Shown piece after piece: positions 25,401-46,393 of a DNA stretch of 64,000 nucleotides; position 1 is the first letter of the stretch, and every line of letters begins with the position of its first letter. Position numbers and translations under genes: made by a program. Source of the DNA: Pithys albifrons albifrons (taxonomy: Eukaryota > Chordata > Aves > Passeriformes > Thamnophilidae); the NCBI RefSeq assembly GCF_047495875.1, contig NC_092467.1, positions 16,705,566 through 16,769,565 of the forward strand, read 5' to 3'. The notes below the pieces were generated by a model. It searched no databases. It saw only the letters and a list, made by a program, of their open reading frames with translations, and had not been told where the DNA came from.

Positions 25401-26850
25401 AAAAGAACCAGAAATTCTGAATAATAAAGTACCCAGTAAATTGACTTTCAACATAACTTTGATATAGCATGGAGTTTCAGCTTCGAAGTGGTGGAAACAT
25501 GCTAACCTATGCATCCCTGGACACTAAGATACATCTGCTAGATCCAAGGTACAACAGCTTAACACTCTGCCTTTCCAGGACTTAATACCTTATTTCACAA
25601 TTATGAAAAAGAAAAGCAGTGTGGCATACTCTTAGGATTGTATACTACTGCATAAGTGACTAAAATCTCTACTGTCTCACTAGGAGAACTGTAATTCCTA
25701 TGAGACCATTTTGCATGCTCTATGTTCTATAACCCGCAGATTCAGCTTTCTTATAATGGAGTTAAGTTCTGGGTCCACTCCTTACCAAAGCCAGAATCCC
25801 TCTTTTCATCCCAGCCTTCAACACCACAGCATACTCCCACTTCCCCTCCCCAGTCTGGAGTCACAGTGATCATTATTTTTCTAATCTGCTCTGAGAGTTA
25901 CTTTGATTTCCCCAGCAATCAAAGAATTGCAATCAAAATCACTGATTGGTTTCTTACATATTTACAGCATGTGTTTATGCCACAAGGAGAACCATAAAGA
26001 AGGTAGTGACAAGATGCTGGAAGCAAAAAGTAAACAATAAGCATCATGTTACTAAGTTTAAAAAAACCACACTTTCCAACAGAATGAAATAACTGCTACA
26101 AGTTCTAGCAGCTTCTCATAGTGCAACTGTTCTGTGTAACTGTGCTAAGTTTTATCACTTCAAGGTAGGCATAAATTCCCTGCAGTATCACCCTCTTTGC
26201 TGCCTTCTGCCAATCCTGACTTCCACACACAAGAAACTACTTCTCTTCTCCTCCCCTACGTACCAAGCAGCTAACCTGTCAAATCCTGTTCTTCAAATCC
26301 TCCGGTGGCAGTGTCTCATAACTTCTGATGGCGAAGATCTGCTCTGCAGCCCTTCATGTTTGGTGCCTTATCTGACGTCTTCGCTCTGCCGGTGGGTGAC
26401 CCCAGGCAGCTCCTGTGAACAGCGCAGTGAATTACCCTGACTAGCTCTTCAGTCTTAAGCATGACTGCAACATAATCCCACCCTACTTTAAACCCCTTTT
26501 ATTGATTTCTCCCCCTCTTTTGCCACTATCGAGCAGCAATCCTAAACTTACCACTGCATTCAACTACATCTTACCAAATTTTTATGTTTGACTTGGAATA
26601 TCACACTCCCTTTGGGGGATGCCTGAGAGTAGCTCCGTTGCTTCCCATGAATTGCATCCCTCCACCAAGTCAAGGCCTGGCTGGTGGCTTTTCCACGCTG
26701 GGACACAGAACACCTGGCATTGTCACGGAGCTCTTGCACGTCACATGATGACCACTGCACACCCAAGACCATCTCAAAGATTACTGAGCTGCAGCACATA
26801 GATCATATCGTAAAACAAGAGTAAGAGCTGAGCCCTTTCACCTCTGTTCG
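22441..26850. other. Intergenic EVI5-GFI1 sequence, AT-rich, no gene seen
   Basis: About 4.4 kb with short random open frames only. There is a G/T-rich low-complexity stretch near 25308-25344. A GFI1-type core (AAAATCACTGA) lies at 25936-25946. From about 26.3 kb GC content rises towards the CpG island. I saw no repeat or RNA gene. Confidence 0.6.
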
Positions 26851-27990
26851 GTGTCCGTGTGAAGTCAAGACGTCCTGACAACTCGGCGTGCTGTTACTGC
26901 GGAGAGCAGTTCCTGCCGGGGGAGGAAGCGCCGTGGAGGACGATGGCTGCGGGGGCTCCGCTCAGCGCTCCCCTCAGGGCTCCCCTCGGGGCTGAGCGCG
27001 CGCCGCCGCTTCCCGCCTCTCCGGCCTCCCCGGCCTCGCGCCGCCGCCCACGGGCACGTGGCACAGCGGCCCGCGCGCACGAGGCGGCCGCGCGTCCGGC
27101 GCTCGGAACCGCCGGACCCGCGGGCTGTGCGGGTGTGCGAGTGTTCCCGGCACCACCGGGACCCGCGGGCTGTGCGGGTGTGCGAGTGTTCCCGGTACCA
27201 CCGGGACCCGCGGGCTGTGCGGGTGTGCGAGTGTTCCCGGTACCACCGGGACCCGCGGGCTGTGCGGGTGTGCGAGTGTTCCCGGTACCACCGGGACCCG
27301 CGGGCTGTGCGGGTGTGCGAGTGTTCCCGGTACCACCGGGACCCGCGGGCTGTGCGGGTGTGCGAGTGTTCCCGGTACCACCGGGACCCGCGGATTGTGT
27401 GAGTGCTCCCGGCCCCCGGTACTGCGGGCCCGCGCCGGGATCCGCAGCCTGCTGCGAACCAGCCGAGGCTCCTGCCCCGCACACCTCCCGACGACTCCGC
27501 TGGCAGTCGCAGGTCATCCTCGGCACCGCTCTGTGGGCAGCGCCCGCGTTCCGCTTTCCCCTCCTCACCGGCGTTTGAAACAAGTGGCCCGTCCAGCCGG
27601 GACCCCGGGAAGGCGGGTGCATCTCAGGCACGAACTGGTTTTACAAATCACTACATACAGCCGGGTTTGTACCATTTCCCCACTAATCCTTTGAGAAAGC
27701 TGACGCCCCAGGAGCCAGAGGTCCGTTCCCTATGCCCGTGCAGCACCCACGCTCACACGAGAGATGATGTTGCTGGATGAAGCATTGGCTTGGTTCGCTC
27801 GTTTGGTTTCTTTATTTCCAAATAAAAAAGGGTCCGGCCGCAGGTATGCCGAGCAGAAGGTGTTCAGCGCGGTGCCTCCCGCAGAACAGCCCCGAGCGCA
27901 GCGCTCGACAGCCCATCCCGCTGCCCGCAAGGCTGCGAGCACCTTCCGCACGAAGATGACCACGCCTTACAGCGCGCTGCAGCACCTATA
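26850..27990. promoter_or_regulatory. Isolated CpG island upstream of GFI1
   Basis: GC- and CpG-dense block in AT-rich surroundings, with CGCGCGCC, GGCGGCCGCGCG and similar runs at 27000-27110 and CpG-rich sequence again at 27830-27970. It sits about 4.4 kb after the EVI5 poly(A) signal and 4-5 kb before the GFI1 start codon. It could be a distal GFI1 promoter, an enhancer or the promoter of a non-coding RNA; the sequence does not decide. It includes a 45-bp tandem repeat. No protein-coding exon is supported. Confidence 0.55.
27116..27416. repeat. 45-bp CpG-rich minisatellite, 6 copies plus a degenerate 7th
   Basis: Units start at 27116, 27161, 27206, 27251, 27296 and 27341. A degenerate seventh begins at 27386 and fades by about 27416. 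Units 2-6 look identical; unit 1 differs by C for T in CCCGG(C/T)ACC. Each unit holds six CpGs, the palindrome CCCGCGGG and an inverted repeat CCCGGT-ACC-ACCGGG able to form a hairpin. Because 45 is a multiple of 3, any frame without a stop in the unit stays open through the array, which produces long spurious open frames on both strands. Confidence 0.95.
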
Positions 27991-28901
27991 TATATTCTGA
28001 TTTTACATGTTTAACGACGACTGTGTATCTTCTTGTAACCAGGTCACAATTATTTACGAGTGCTAATACTAACGGAATGTTTTCTGTTGTTTTCATTACA
28101 CCCAGTCAAAGCACCTTAGCAAAAGGGTATGAGTTTATCATCCCATTTCAGAGGCAAACGAGAAAGACAGACTGTTTCACAAAAGGTCACAGTGAGTCAA
28201 CGAAGATGCATACACGAAATTAGACCGAGTTGTTCTCATCTGGTTATTTCTACTGATTCCAGCACTGATTTTTGAAGTTGAGGCGTGAATGATTTTCAGA
28301 GTAATCAACCAAAGCTGCATCAAGGAGACCGCGGTAAACAGATACCGCAAGTAAAACTGCTGTGCCCAGCACCAGGAACTTTCCGGCAATAATGAAGATG
28401 TTAAGAGCGATGTGTCAGTCGTGTTGTTCAGCTTCCTTTTGTGTCACATTAAAGCATCAGCAAAAGATTGGACAGTTTTTCTCGTAGTGGTGTTTGCTTG
28501 CTTAGTTAGATTTTGGGAAGTCAGGTTAATCCTATGTTCCACACGGGCTCAGTGACATCAAATGACTAATTTTTCAGTGAATGCTTCGAGGGTGGTGGCG
28601 AAAAAAAACATCTGCTCGCAAAGCCAGCATGCTCCAGGGTATGACGGAGGCTGAAGCTTGCTTCTGTCATGTCCGACTTCAGTCTCCGTCGTTTTTGAAC
28701 GGAAAATGGTGTTAAACCTCGATTGGCTTACTGCAGAGCCGCACTCTGGGCGGCCCTATAGCCATCGAAACGATGCTGGTGGCTTGAGATGTCTGATAGC
28801 GAAGCCCAGAACCACCACAGGCAGATACAGGAGACCCGAGCTAGATTTCCTAGCTGCATTAAGAATCTGAGACTAGACCTAGAAAACTATGTTTTGGGAT
28901 C

Positions 28902-28915
28902 GTGTGTGTGTGTGT
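28902..28915. repeat. (GT)7 microsatellite
   Basis: Seven uninterrupted GT dinucleotides. Confidence 0.9.
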
Positions 28916-29086
28916 ATGTAAAGCAAGGCGAGCCTTTTTGTCTTGCCGCCGGTGCCTGGCCCAGGGATCCTCCCTGAGGTAGCACCTGAACACTGGCACG
29001 CAGGCGAGGAGGGCAATCGCTTCCCTCCTGCCTGGCTCCACTCCGCTTTCGCCTTCGTGTTTGAATCCCTGTCAAGCAACGGTAGC

Positions 29087-29104
29087 GGGGAGGGTGGGGT
29101 GGGG
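29087..29104 (+). other. G-quadruplex motif
   Basis: GGGGAGGGTGGGGTGGGG: four runs of at least three G with single-base loops, the pattern expected to give a very stable parallel quadruplex. GAGGT repeats follow immediately. It lies about 2.6 kb upstream of the GFI1 start codon. Confidence 0.7.
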
Positions 29105-29747
29105 TGAGGTGAGGTGGTAGGGGATCTCGCCTACCCCTTCCATATTTAACCATTACCTAAATCCGAGGGGAAATGAGCAAACCTCTAGGCTTGGGTCTTA
29201 AGGTATTTTCAGCGCCGTTGGGCGTATTTATCCCAAAAGAGTTTTCCACAACAAGTTATTTCTAGTGTAGGGGAGGTCTCCGTCGCCCAAGGCCCGGCCC
29301 TAACCCCGATTACAGCGCCACACGCGTCCCGATGGCGACGGGAGGTGCGTCCCCAGCTGCCGGACCGGGGCAGGGACGCGGAGAGGAGCGGGCTCGGCGG
29401 GGCGGGCGCCGGCTGCCCCGTCTCCTGCCCTCTGTCTCTGCCCGCCCGAGTCAATCTGTGTTTTGAATCTGTGACTTGTTCTCGTTGCGGAAGTCGAAGG
29501 GGATCCAAGAATAGTTCAGATAGATTTGTGTAATTTCTAGAGCAGAACCCCGAGAGAAATGAAACGTCCAATTCCAGAAAGACACTTCGATGTCACTTCA
29601 GCGAGCCCTATGTGAGGTGGAATACGGTAAGACATTTTCATGTAAGGAAAACTGAGAAAGAGAGGAGGGGAACAGTACTGATTTGTGAGGCTCTGGCTTT
29701 TTTTAAAACTTTTTTTTTTTTTTTTGCAGAAGCTCCTAACTAACGCT

Positions 29748-29769
29748 CAGGAAGTGGAATTTGTGGTTT
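29748..29769 (+). promoter_or_regulatory. ETS-RUNX composite site upstream of GFI1
   Basis: CAGGAAGTG (ETS consensus, 29748-29756) is followed five bases later by TGTGGTTT (RUNX consensus, 29762-29769). A second GGAA core lies between them. ETS factors (PU.1, ERG) and RUNX1 are established upstream regulators of GFI1 in blood progenitors. It lies 1.9 kb upstream of the start codon, just before the promoter CpG island. Occupancy is inferred. Confidence 0.4.
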
Positions 29770-31582
29770 AGGGGGCCGAGCTCTGAAGGAGTTGAGAGAG
29801 ACAGAATAGAAAAAAACCCAGCTCAAGCACCATTGCTCCTTAAAGGGAGGCTAAATTTAAAGTCACCCAAACTAGCAGGCTGCCGCGCATACCCCGTCCC
29901 GCAGCCCAGCTTCCTTCGCCCCTCCAAATGGGTAAGCGCTCTCGCTTCTCTTGCCTCCAGTGGGCAGCCGCCGGTGGGGCGGTTCGGGGCAGCAGAGACC
30001 CCTCTCGGCCGGACGCCCGCGCCGCTCCGGCCCCCGCAGCGGCGGCCATCGGGCGGGCACGACCGTCGGGCCAGCAGGAGCGGGGGTAAACGGGGGTCGG
30101 TGCCCGCGGCGGACAGGTGGGCTACGGAACTCGACTTCCCACGGGCCCGCGCCCGGCCCCTGCCTGGGCGGCTCCGGCCTTGGGAGGCCGGCGACGCCTC
30201 CGCAGCGTGGCTTTTGGAGGGAAAAGCGCCGCGCTGGGGACGAAAACACTCGGCAGAGGTGGCGCCGGTGCCCGGAGCCCCCAAAGGTTGCTGTCGCGGG
30301 GCCCGACACTTTATCTGGCCGCTTTGATATCTCGCCCCCCTCTGCGTAGGCCCGCTCGCTGCCAGCTCCGGCTCAAGGATGAACCCAGGCGCAGGTGGGT
30401 CTGGGCAGCAATACTCCCACCGGGCCTGCAGGCGCCGTGCCCGTGGGCGGTACCTCCCCCCGCCGGGCAGGGACAGGCCGGTGCTTCGCGGCGCAGTCAG
30501 GGCGGGCACCTGCGGGGCAGTTCTTGAGCCCCCTCCGACGGGCTGGCTCCGTTCCCTCTTTTCGCCGTTCGCAAACCCGAGGCCGGTGATGAGAGGGTGC
30601 AAAAAAAGTGACGCAGCCTCCCGAGATCCCCCTAAGAACCAAACGAACGTGGATTAAAGTCGCTGTTTGCAAGGTGTCAAATGTAAAGGCAGAGACGGCC
30701 CGGCACTGGACGGGTTCGAGTGAACCTCTCCTGCCTTCCTCCGAGGAGCCGGCTCAGGGCAGCTCTCTTTAAGCCTGTCCCCGGCCCCTCTCGACCCCAC
30801 GACTCCCGGCAGGGTTCCCCAGAGGTTTCCCAGCTCGTCGCCTCTCCCGCCCCGGCTTTCAGTGCCCACAGCTGCAAGGTGTCGCGGCGCCGACAGCTGC
30901 GGGCTGCAAGAGAGGTTCCGTTTTGTTCGTTTTCGCGTTAGCGTGCTTCGCGCGGGATGAGTGAATCAGTCCCTCCGACAGCAACAGCCTCTCAGGCGCC
31001 AGGTTTACGCTGTCGGGTTTGTAACGTCCCTCCCGCTTGTCCCGGTAGCAACCCGCGCCGACCTGCCCCGTTCAGGGTGGCAGGGGCTGATAAGCTGTTC
31101 CGGGGGGAGAAATCTGTTGGCGCCGCGGCTGCCGGCGCGGGGCCCAGCACGGAGCGCGGTGCGCCCAGTGCGGACGCGCTCCCGCGGGGACGGGGGTCCC
31201 CCTGACCGCGCCCGCAGCTCCCTCAGCCCCGCTCAGCCGACGAGCGGTGCCCGGCTGCGGCTGCTGCCTGTGCCCCGCCAGCCGGCAGCGGCCGTCTGGT
31301 TGCCGGAGCGTGGCCGGGGCGGCCCCCGAGGCCACTGGAAGAGGAGGGTGGAAAGGCGTTGGCTGGGGCGGTGGGAGGCTGAGTTAGCTGTGCTCCGAAA
31401 AGGGGGGGCGAGGCGAGCGGGGCCGGGGGCGGCGGCCGGAGCCACCTGCGCGCTGCCACCTGGCGCGCCGCCCCCGGCGAGCGGCCCCTCCCGGCCGGCG
31501 CCCCCGGCCCTCACCGGCGAGCTCGGCGCCTCCCCGCAGGTCGCCTCCCCGCCGCTGCCCCGCAGGAGACTCGGGGGTGACG

Positions 31583-31590
31583 GTCGTCGT

Positions 31591-31627
<37 letters not shown>
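31583..31627 (+). repeat. (GTC)7(GCC)8 trinucleotide repeat in GFI1 5' leader
   Basis: Seven GTC triplets (31583-31603) run straight into eight GCC triplets (31604-31627), ending 55 bases before the GFI1 ATG. It lies after both candidate 5' splice acceptors, so it is probably in the 5'UTR of the mature mRNA. Confidence 0.92.
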
Positions 31628-31682
31628 GTGCCCGGCGCTTGGAGAGGGAGTCCGGCCGTGCGGGCCGTGGCAGCACCCCACC

Positions 31683-41408
<9,726 letters not shown>

Positions 41409-42585
41409 GTCCCAGCTGCAATATGGAAAGCGCCTACAACACTATGAGAATAGACTCCCTTGGCCTCCCTGCTGGACCCAAGCCCTTTCCTGGACACAAA
41501 GCCTGGCATTACCTTTCCGAACAGGACCTTGAAGAGGAAAGAAGAGGTCACAGCTATGCATTGACAGCTCAGCCTGAATGATTGTGAAAGTGGAAATTAA
41601 AGGCTGGCATTTCTCTTTCTTTTCTCCTGTCTCTGAAATAACACTGGAAAATAAGCCTTTTAGATATGAAGCCTGATATTCTAAAGATGGATAAGCTACC
41701 AAATATCTGTTAAGCTGGAAAATATTTCTCCCATGGCCATGATGAACCGCCTCAAGTTTTCAGCAGCTTGAATCACCTTGTAGGGAAACATGGGTATAAC
41801 ACTGTTTACTTGGTGCAATGGCAGAGAGCCATCAGCACTTGCCTTGGTTGAGTTCAGTGCTGAATGGGTTCACTCTTGCATGATTTCTTGTCAGGAAAAT
41901 GTGAAGGTTCAGCACTGTGCACTTGGACATCTTGCTGGTTTTTAAACAAAAGTACCAGCTTGGGTCTGAGTCTGCTCTCACTTGTTCTGGTGCAAATCAG
42001 GAGCTGCATTAACAGTTACAGAGAGGCCCTTTCTATCCTCCCAGAACTGTCTCTCTGTCTGTGCAAGGCCTGACTGCCTGGGTGTTTGAGGTATGGGGCA
42101 TTACTTCTTCCTACATCCACTAGGGAGAAGAAGTTTGTGAAAGACCAGTGGAAAAGCCAAAGCACAGAATTATGCCTTAGAATTAGAAACTTAATTCAAC
42201 AAGTGATTCTGCCTGAGAAGGGCAGGAGCATGAGGGAGGCACAAACTTTCTGTCCAGAGCCATTACTGGCTTCTACACTCTGGGCTTGTTCTAGTAACTC
42301 GAAAGTACCTACTCAATAGCATCATTTGTATATTTGTTTGGGGTTATTTAATTTTTAGAAGGAAACTTTCTGAGGTGGGCAGGACTTAATATAAAAGTAT
42401 AATTGACTTAATTTGCCTTAACAACCCTGCATGTACCTCAGTTCAAGAAAAAACAAAAGCTGTTTTTACTTTGTTGACAGGTTTGTAAATGTCCTTATTT
42501 AGATTTTATGGAGTGTCTTATGTTTCTTGGCACATATTTATTGGAACAATGTTTTAAGTTAATAAAGTATTGAGGATGGTCCAGA
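41409..42585 (+). other. GFI1: GFI1 3' UTR
   Basis: About 1.2 kb after the stop, becoming AU-rich near its end (for example TTATTTAATTTTTAG near 42345). It ends shortly after AATAAA at 42561-42566, which is followed by a G/T-rich stretch. Confidence 0.8.
42561..42566 (+). terminator. GFI1: GFI1 poly(A) signal
   Basis: Canonical AATAAA about 1.15 kb after the stop, with a GT-rich stretch (GTATTGAGGATGGTCC) immediately downstream. Confidence 0.75.
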
Positions 42586-42589
42586 GTGA

Positions 42590-45500
42590 TTTTATTTAAT
42601 ATGTAACTTCAGCACATTTGTGAATGTCAGCCATTACAACAAGACACCACAGAGATTGTCAGGGATGCAGCATCTGAGGAGGGAATACAGGCACAGCAGA
42701 ATTTGCACAAGGACTGTAGTGACTGAAGAACACCACTGCCCTGTTTATTTGTCCAGCTCCCACTGATTTCAGGTAAACACTCACACTTTTGAAGATGGGT
42801 ATACAGAGGAGAACAGGAGAAAAGTGTCTGTTTTAGAAATGTGGACTGCCAGAAGCCCCTGCTTAGCCCAGGAGGAACTTGAATGTCCTCCTGCAAGATT
42901 AAATGTCTGTGCCTGGGAGTTTGCAGGGACACCTGAGCAGCAGGTGCATCATTTATACTTAAGCCTGTTGGGACACAGCACTGCCTTTTGCCTGCCTTGT
43001 CAGCAGGGCTGGCTCCATCTGGCAGTTGCAGTCCATACAAAAGAGAAGCAGGAGGAGGACAGAGGGGGCCCTTGTCCCTTTCCCAGCAGAGCACAGCATG
43101 GTAGCCTGGGCTTTTACATGTGCATGTAGTCTCGTGGGCCTACATGAGTATATACTCTTTTCAGCTTTGTGCTTTTATTCTGGACAAACCCAATGAGCAG
43201 AGGACACCTGTGCCCTGCAGGGCTGGCCAAGTCCCACAACACCCTGCCCACCCAAGGGCTGTGGTACTGTACCCGCCATGGTGGCACCCAGGTCCCTCTG
43301 TGCCTCTGCTATCCCTGAGAACCTCAACTGCTTCCCCACAGGTTGTGGTCGCAGAATGTGACTGCAGTGAGTCCCTGCAGGGCAAACTTGTGTGGGCAGG
43401 GCTTCACTGCCCCACGGGGCTGCACTGTCCCATGCAGGGCTGCACTGCCCCACAGAGCTGCACTGCCCACACGGGGCTGCACTGCCCCACACTGGGCTGG
43501 GCTCCATTGCCCCACAGGGCTGCACTGCTCACACCTTGGCTTCACAAACCCAGCTGTGATGGACCTGTCAGGGCAGTCAGCATTAGAGGCTGTGGTATGG
43601 GCACCGCAGGAGGTGTCAGGTGCTCTGACAACAACATTATGCCCATTATGCTGGATTAATTAATGCAGAAGGTCAGTGTAGGAGACTGAGTGGTGATTGG
43701 GAGTAGCCGTGATGCCCTGGGCCCTGCCAGGGCCAAGGGAGGCTCCAAGGAGTCAGGTGGCACAGGTATGCTTGGGGCTGCCCCAGGGTGATGCTCAGTA
43801 TTTGTTTTACAGGGAAGCTGCTGTTGTGGATGGAGTGAGTGCTGGCCAGGGATTCTGGGCACAGGTGGCCTGGGTGCAGAAGCTGGTCCCAGCCCCTCTG
43901 CCTTCAGGATGGCCTTTCCTGCCAGGCACAGCATCCCTCTCCATGGCAGGCCTTCCTCCAGCAGGCCCCGGGCAGGCTCAGTTGCTGGCACTTGCCTTTA
44001 CAACCACAGCAGCAGTGTGTGTCTGTCCCCCGGGGTGTCCCATTTCCAACAGGGCCACTGGTGTGGTCTGAGCCTGTGCTGCCCTGGTGGCTGTGGTGGG
44101 CAGCTGGGGGGGCAGCATGGACACAGCCCGCATGGCAAGGATACTCTTCATGGGAAGAAACCCGCCGGTGTTTTCCGTGGTTTCAGTGTGTCCTCCAGCT
44201 CACTGGTGTGTCTCGGGGCAGCAGTGCCGGGCCATGGTTCAGGCACAAACCCCCAAAATGCCCGTGTGTGGCTGCACAGGATGGGCCCCCAGCCCCTCCT
44301 GCAGCAGTGCCCCTGCTGGTTTAGCTGCAATGCAGCTACCTGTGGGGAAAAGTCATGGCTTCAAGGTGTGGAATTGAAATGAAGAAGAGGAGAAGAAGAT
44401 TTATCTGGGGAGAATCAGAACAGGCTACTGAGAGGCTGCGGTGCAAGTCTGAAGATTGGAAATATCTCTCTCAACGTTATTACTGCGTGCCATTAAAAAT
44501 GCATTATGCATATTACATTACATTCATGAAGCAGGTTCCATACCTTTTGTTTGCCAGAGTAACAGTAGAAAGGGTAAGGAGAGACGCTGGAGCACACCTT
44601 TGTTTCTTTCTGTAAATTTTTAATGACACCTCTAGCTAACCAGTTGGTGAAGCTCAGTTCCTGCATAAAAGTGGAGAGGCAGAGCTATCTACAGGACGAC
44701 TAAGCCTTTCAGAAGCTAATTTGAGCTTGTGTTCATCCACGCCAACAATGATTAAATTACCTATCAAGTGTGCAGAGCTATCAGAATTCAGGGCATTGAA
44801 AAACAAGGTGAATTTATCTGATTGATTTAAAAGACATGGGTGGAACAAATGGGTTATAGAAAAAAAAAGGTCTATTCCTTAAAGATATTATAAAAGTTCT
44901 TCTGGTAAGCTAATGAACTTGTTACTTTGCTTCTAAAAGTTGTTTTGCCTGCCCAGAAAAAAACTTAGCAGTTGGAATCAAAATGCTTTATCCAAATCAG
45001 TTAGCAAGCTGAATTAATTCATGAGGCAGAAACAAAGCAACTTATTAGGTTCCATCCTTTTGCCAAGTAGAAATGTTTAAAATTAAAATATGCAAACATC
45101 ATCTGTGTTTTCTATACAGTCAGTTTCCAAAAGCTGATAGTAACACTCAGATTGGATATTGCAACACAAGTTAGAGAGCAGCTCTTCTGAGTCTTGCTTC
45201 TTCCTCAAGCAAAACTTGTGTTGCAGTTGATGGGAGGGAGGAAGAGGTTTCTAGAATAAGCCCTGGGTGAAAGATTGCGAGATTCATGCAACTCTATTTG
45301 CAAGCTGTGCTGCTCTTGCATGTAGACAAAGGTGTGCTCCTCAAGTCTCTGCATTTTCCATCCCTAAGAGAGAAAAACCAAACAGGTCAGTTGTGTCAAA
45401 TTCATCTGCAGCAAAACCCCAGTTCACATCAGAAACGGATTTTGCCTTACTATGTGAGATGTAGGTCTTACTCTAAACTTAACAGTGAAAGATAGCTCAG

Positions 45501-46393
45501 AATACAGCCCTTTGAGTGAATTGTGATTTAGAAAAGCACTGAAATATGCATATAAGTCAATAGACTACTTCTCTAGCAGAGACCTTACCAGGTGCCTGCT
45601 CAGAGTTAAAATTCCAGACATTTTCCCTGCTGAATTCTAGACCTCATTCCATTGCCAGCTACGTCCTGAATGTCTGTTTTCACCTGCAGTGGAAGTGGCT
45701 GCTGAGAATGCCAAGGGTATTTTTTTTTTTAATTGTCAATAGGATAGTATTAGTTTCCAGTTTTTTCCTCTGGCTACTAAAGCACTCTAAATAGATTTAA
45801 GGTATGTAAACATCTGTAATGCATTATAAAGCATGTAAAATGATGGAACCAGATTTGAAAAGATATTTGTGCATCTGAAGCTGCAGACATGTCTGAATGT
45901 GGGTTTGATATGGGTATCTAGTTGTGCCTTTGACTTCCCTACTGTGGGAAGGAAAACAAAAAAACAACACAGGAGACTCAAAATTTCCTGAGTCGGTGTC
46001 ACACCAGTCTGGGATATCCACAACATATGGACTATAAGGAGAGAGAGCACATAAATCTGGAAGAAATGTTTCATACATTATAAAAATGCTGGCCACACCT
46101 TGTTGGAATAATGTTGCCTAACGGATTAACCTGGAGCATGTGATAAATCTTTCAAATAAGATGAAAGCAAACCACTTTTATGTGCTTGTTCCAACATGCT
46201 GCTTCTCATCTGCAGTTTTGTTTTTTTTTTAGTAGAAATGACATAACAAAAGAACACTGAATAAGACAAACGTAGAGAGAAAATAATGTAACAGCTATTG
46301 AAATGATTTTCTTCTTTAAAACCATCCAGCTAACTTTCTGACATGTGGGATCTCCCAGCCAGCTGGATACTGCCGTGCATGGGGTACACTCAC
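42590..46393. other. GFI1 downstream sequence, no gene recognised
   Basis: Contains a GC-rich but CpG-poor block at about 43.2-44.35 kb with long open frames in several frames at once (not coding) and a 20-22 bp minisatellite. The remainder is AT-rich. A strong - strand donor-like site near 45585 has no matching acceptor. Confidence 0.5.
43398..43535. repeat. Degenerate 20-22 bp minisatellite
   Basis: About six imperfect copies of GGGCTGCACTGCCCCACA, at 43398-43535, with unit lengths drifting between 18 and 22 bases. They create repeated cysteine/histidine-rich peptides in several frames, which should not be read as protein. Confidence 0.75.

Larger units (their letters stand above)
27991..29270. 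other. GFI1 upstream sequence
   Basis: Mixed composition with no gene. It contains an inverted CCAAT box (GATTGGCT near 28721), a GATA-type motif TGATAG at 28794-28799, a RUNX site ACCACA at 28814-28819, a (GT)7 microsatellite at 28902-28915 and a G-quadruplex motif at 29087-29104. It is probably part of the GFI1 upstream regulatory region. Confidence 0.5.

Noticed and set aside
26859..27631. Overlapping open frames of 114-245 codons on both strands across the CpG island
   Set aside because: The 45-bp unit is a multiple of three and contains no stop in most frames, so it opens several frames at once. The peptides are pure repeat translations (GPAGCAGVRVFPVPP-like) with no family resemblance.
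29761..30602. 188-codon (+) and 259-codon (-) open frames in the GFI1 promoter island
   Set aside because: GC-rich sequence has few stops in any frame. Both strands and several frames are open together, and the peptides are Arg/Pro/Gly/Ala-rich without domains.
43120..44382. Open frames of 120-179 codons in all three + frames
   Set aside because: Simultaneous openness, a minisatellite origin for part of the sequence, low CpG and no recognisable domain argue for chance in a GC-rich block.
44355..44615. 86-codon + frame followed by a GTAAGG donor-like site
   Set aside because: The acceptor is poor, the peptide has no recognisable features and codon use is not biased.
45586..45690. Strong - strand donor (CACCTG|GTAAGG) with an open frame upstream
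   Set aside because: No acceptor with a polypyrimidine tract in a workable position; stops close the frame. It shows how easily good donors arise by chance here.
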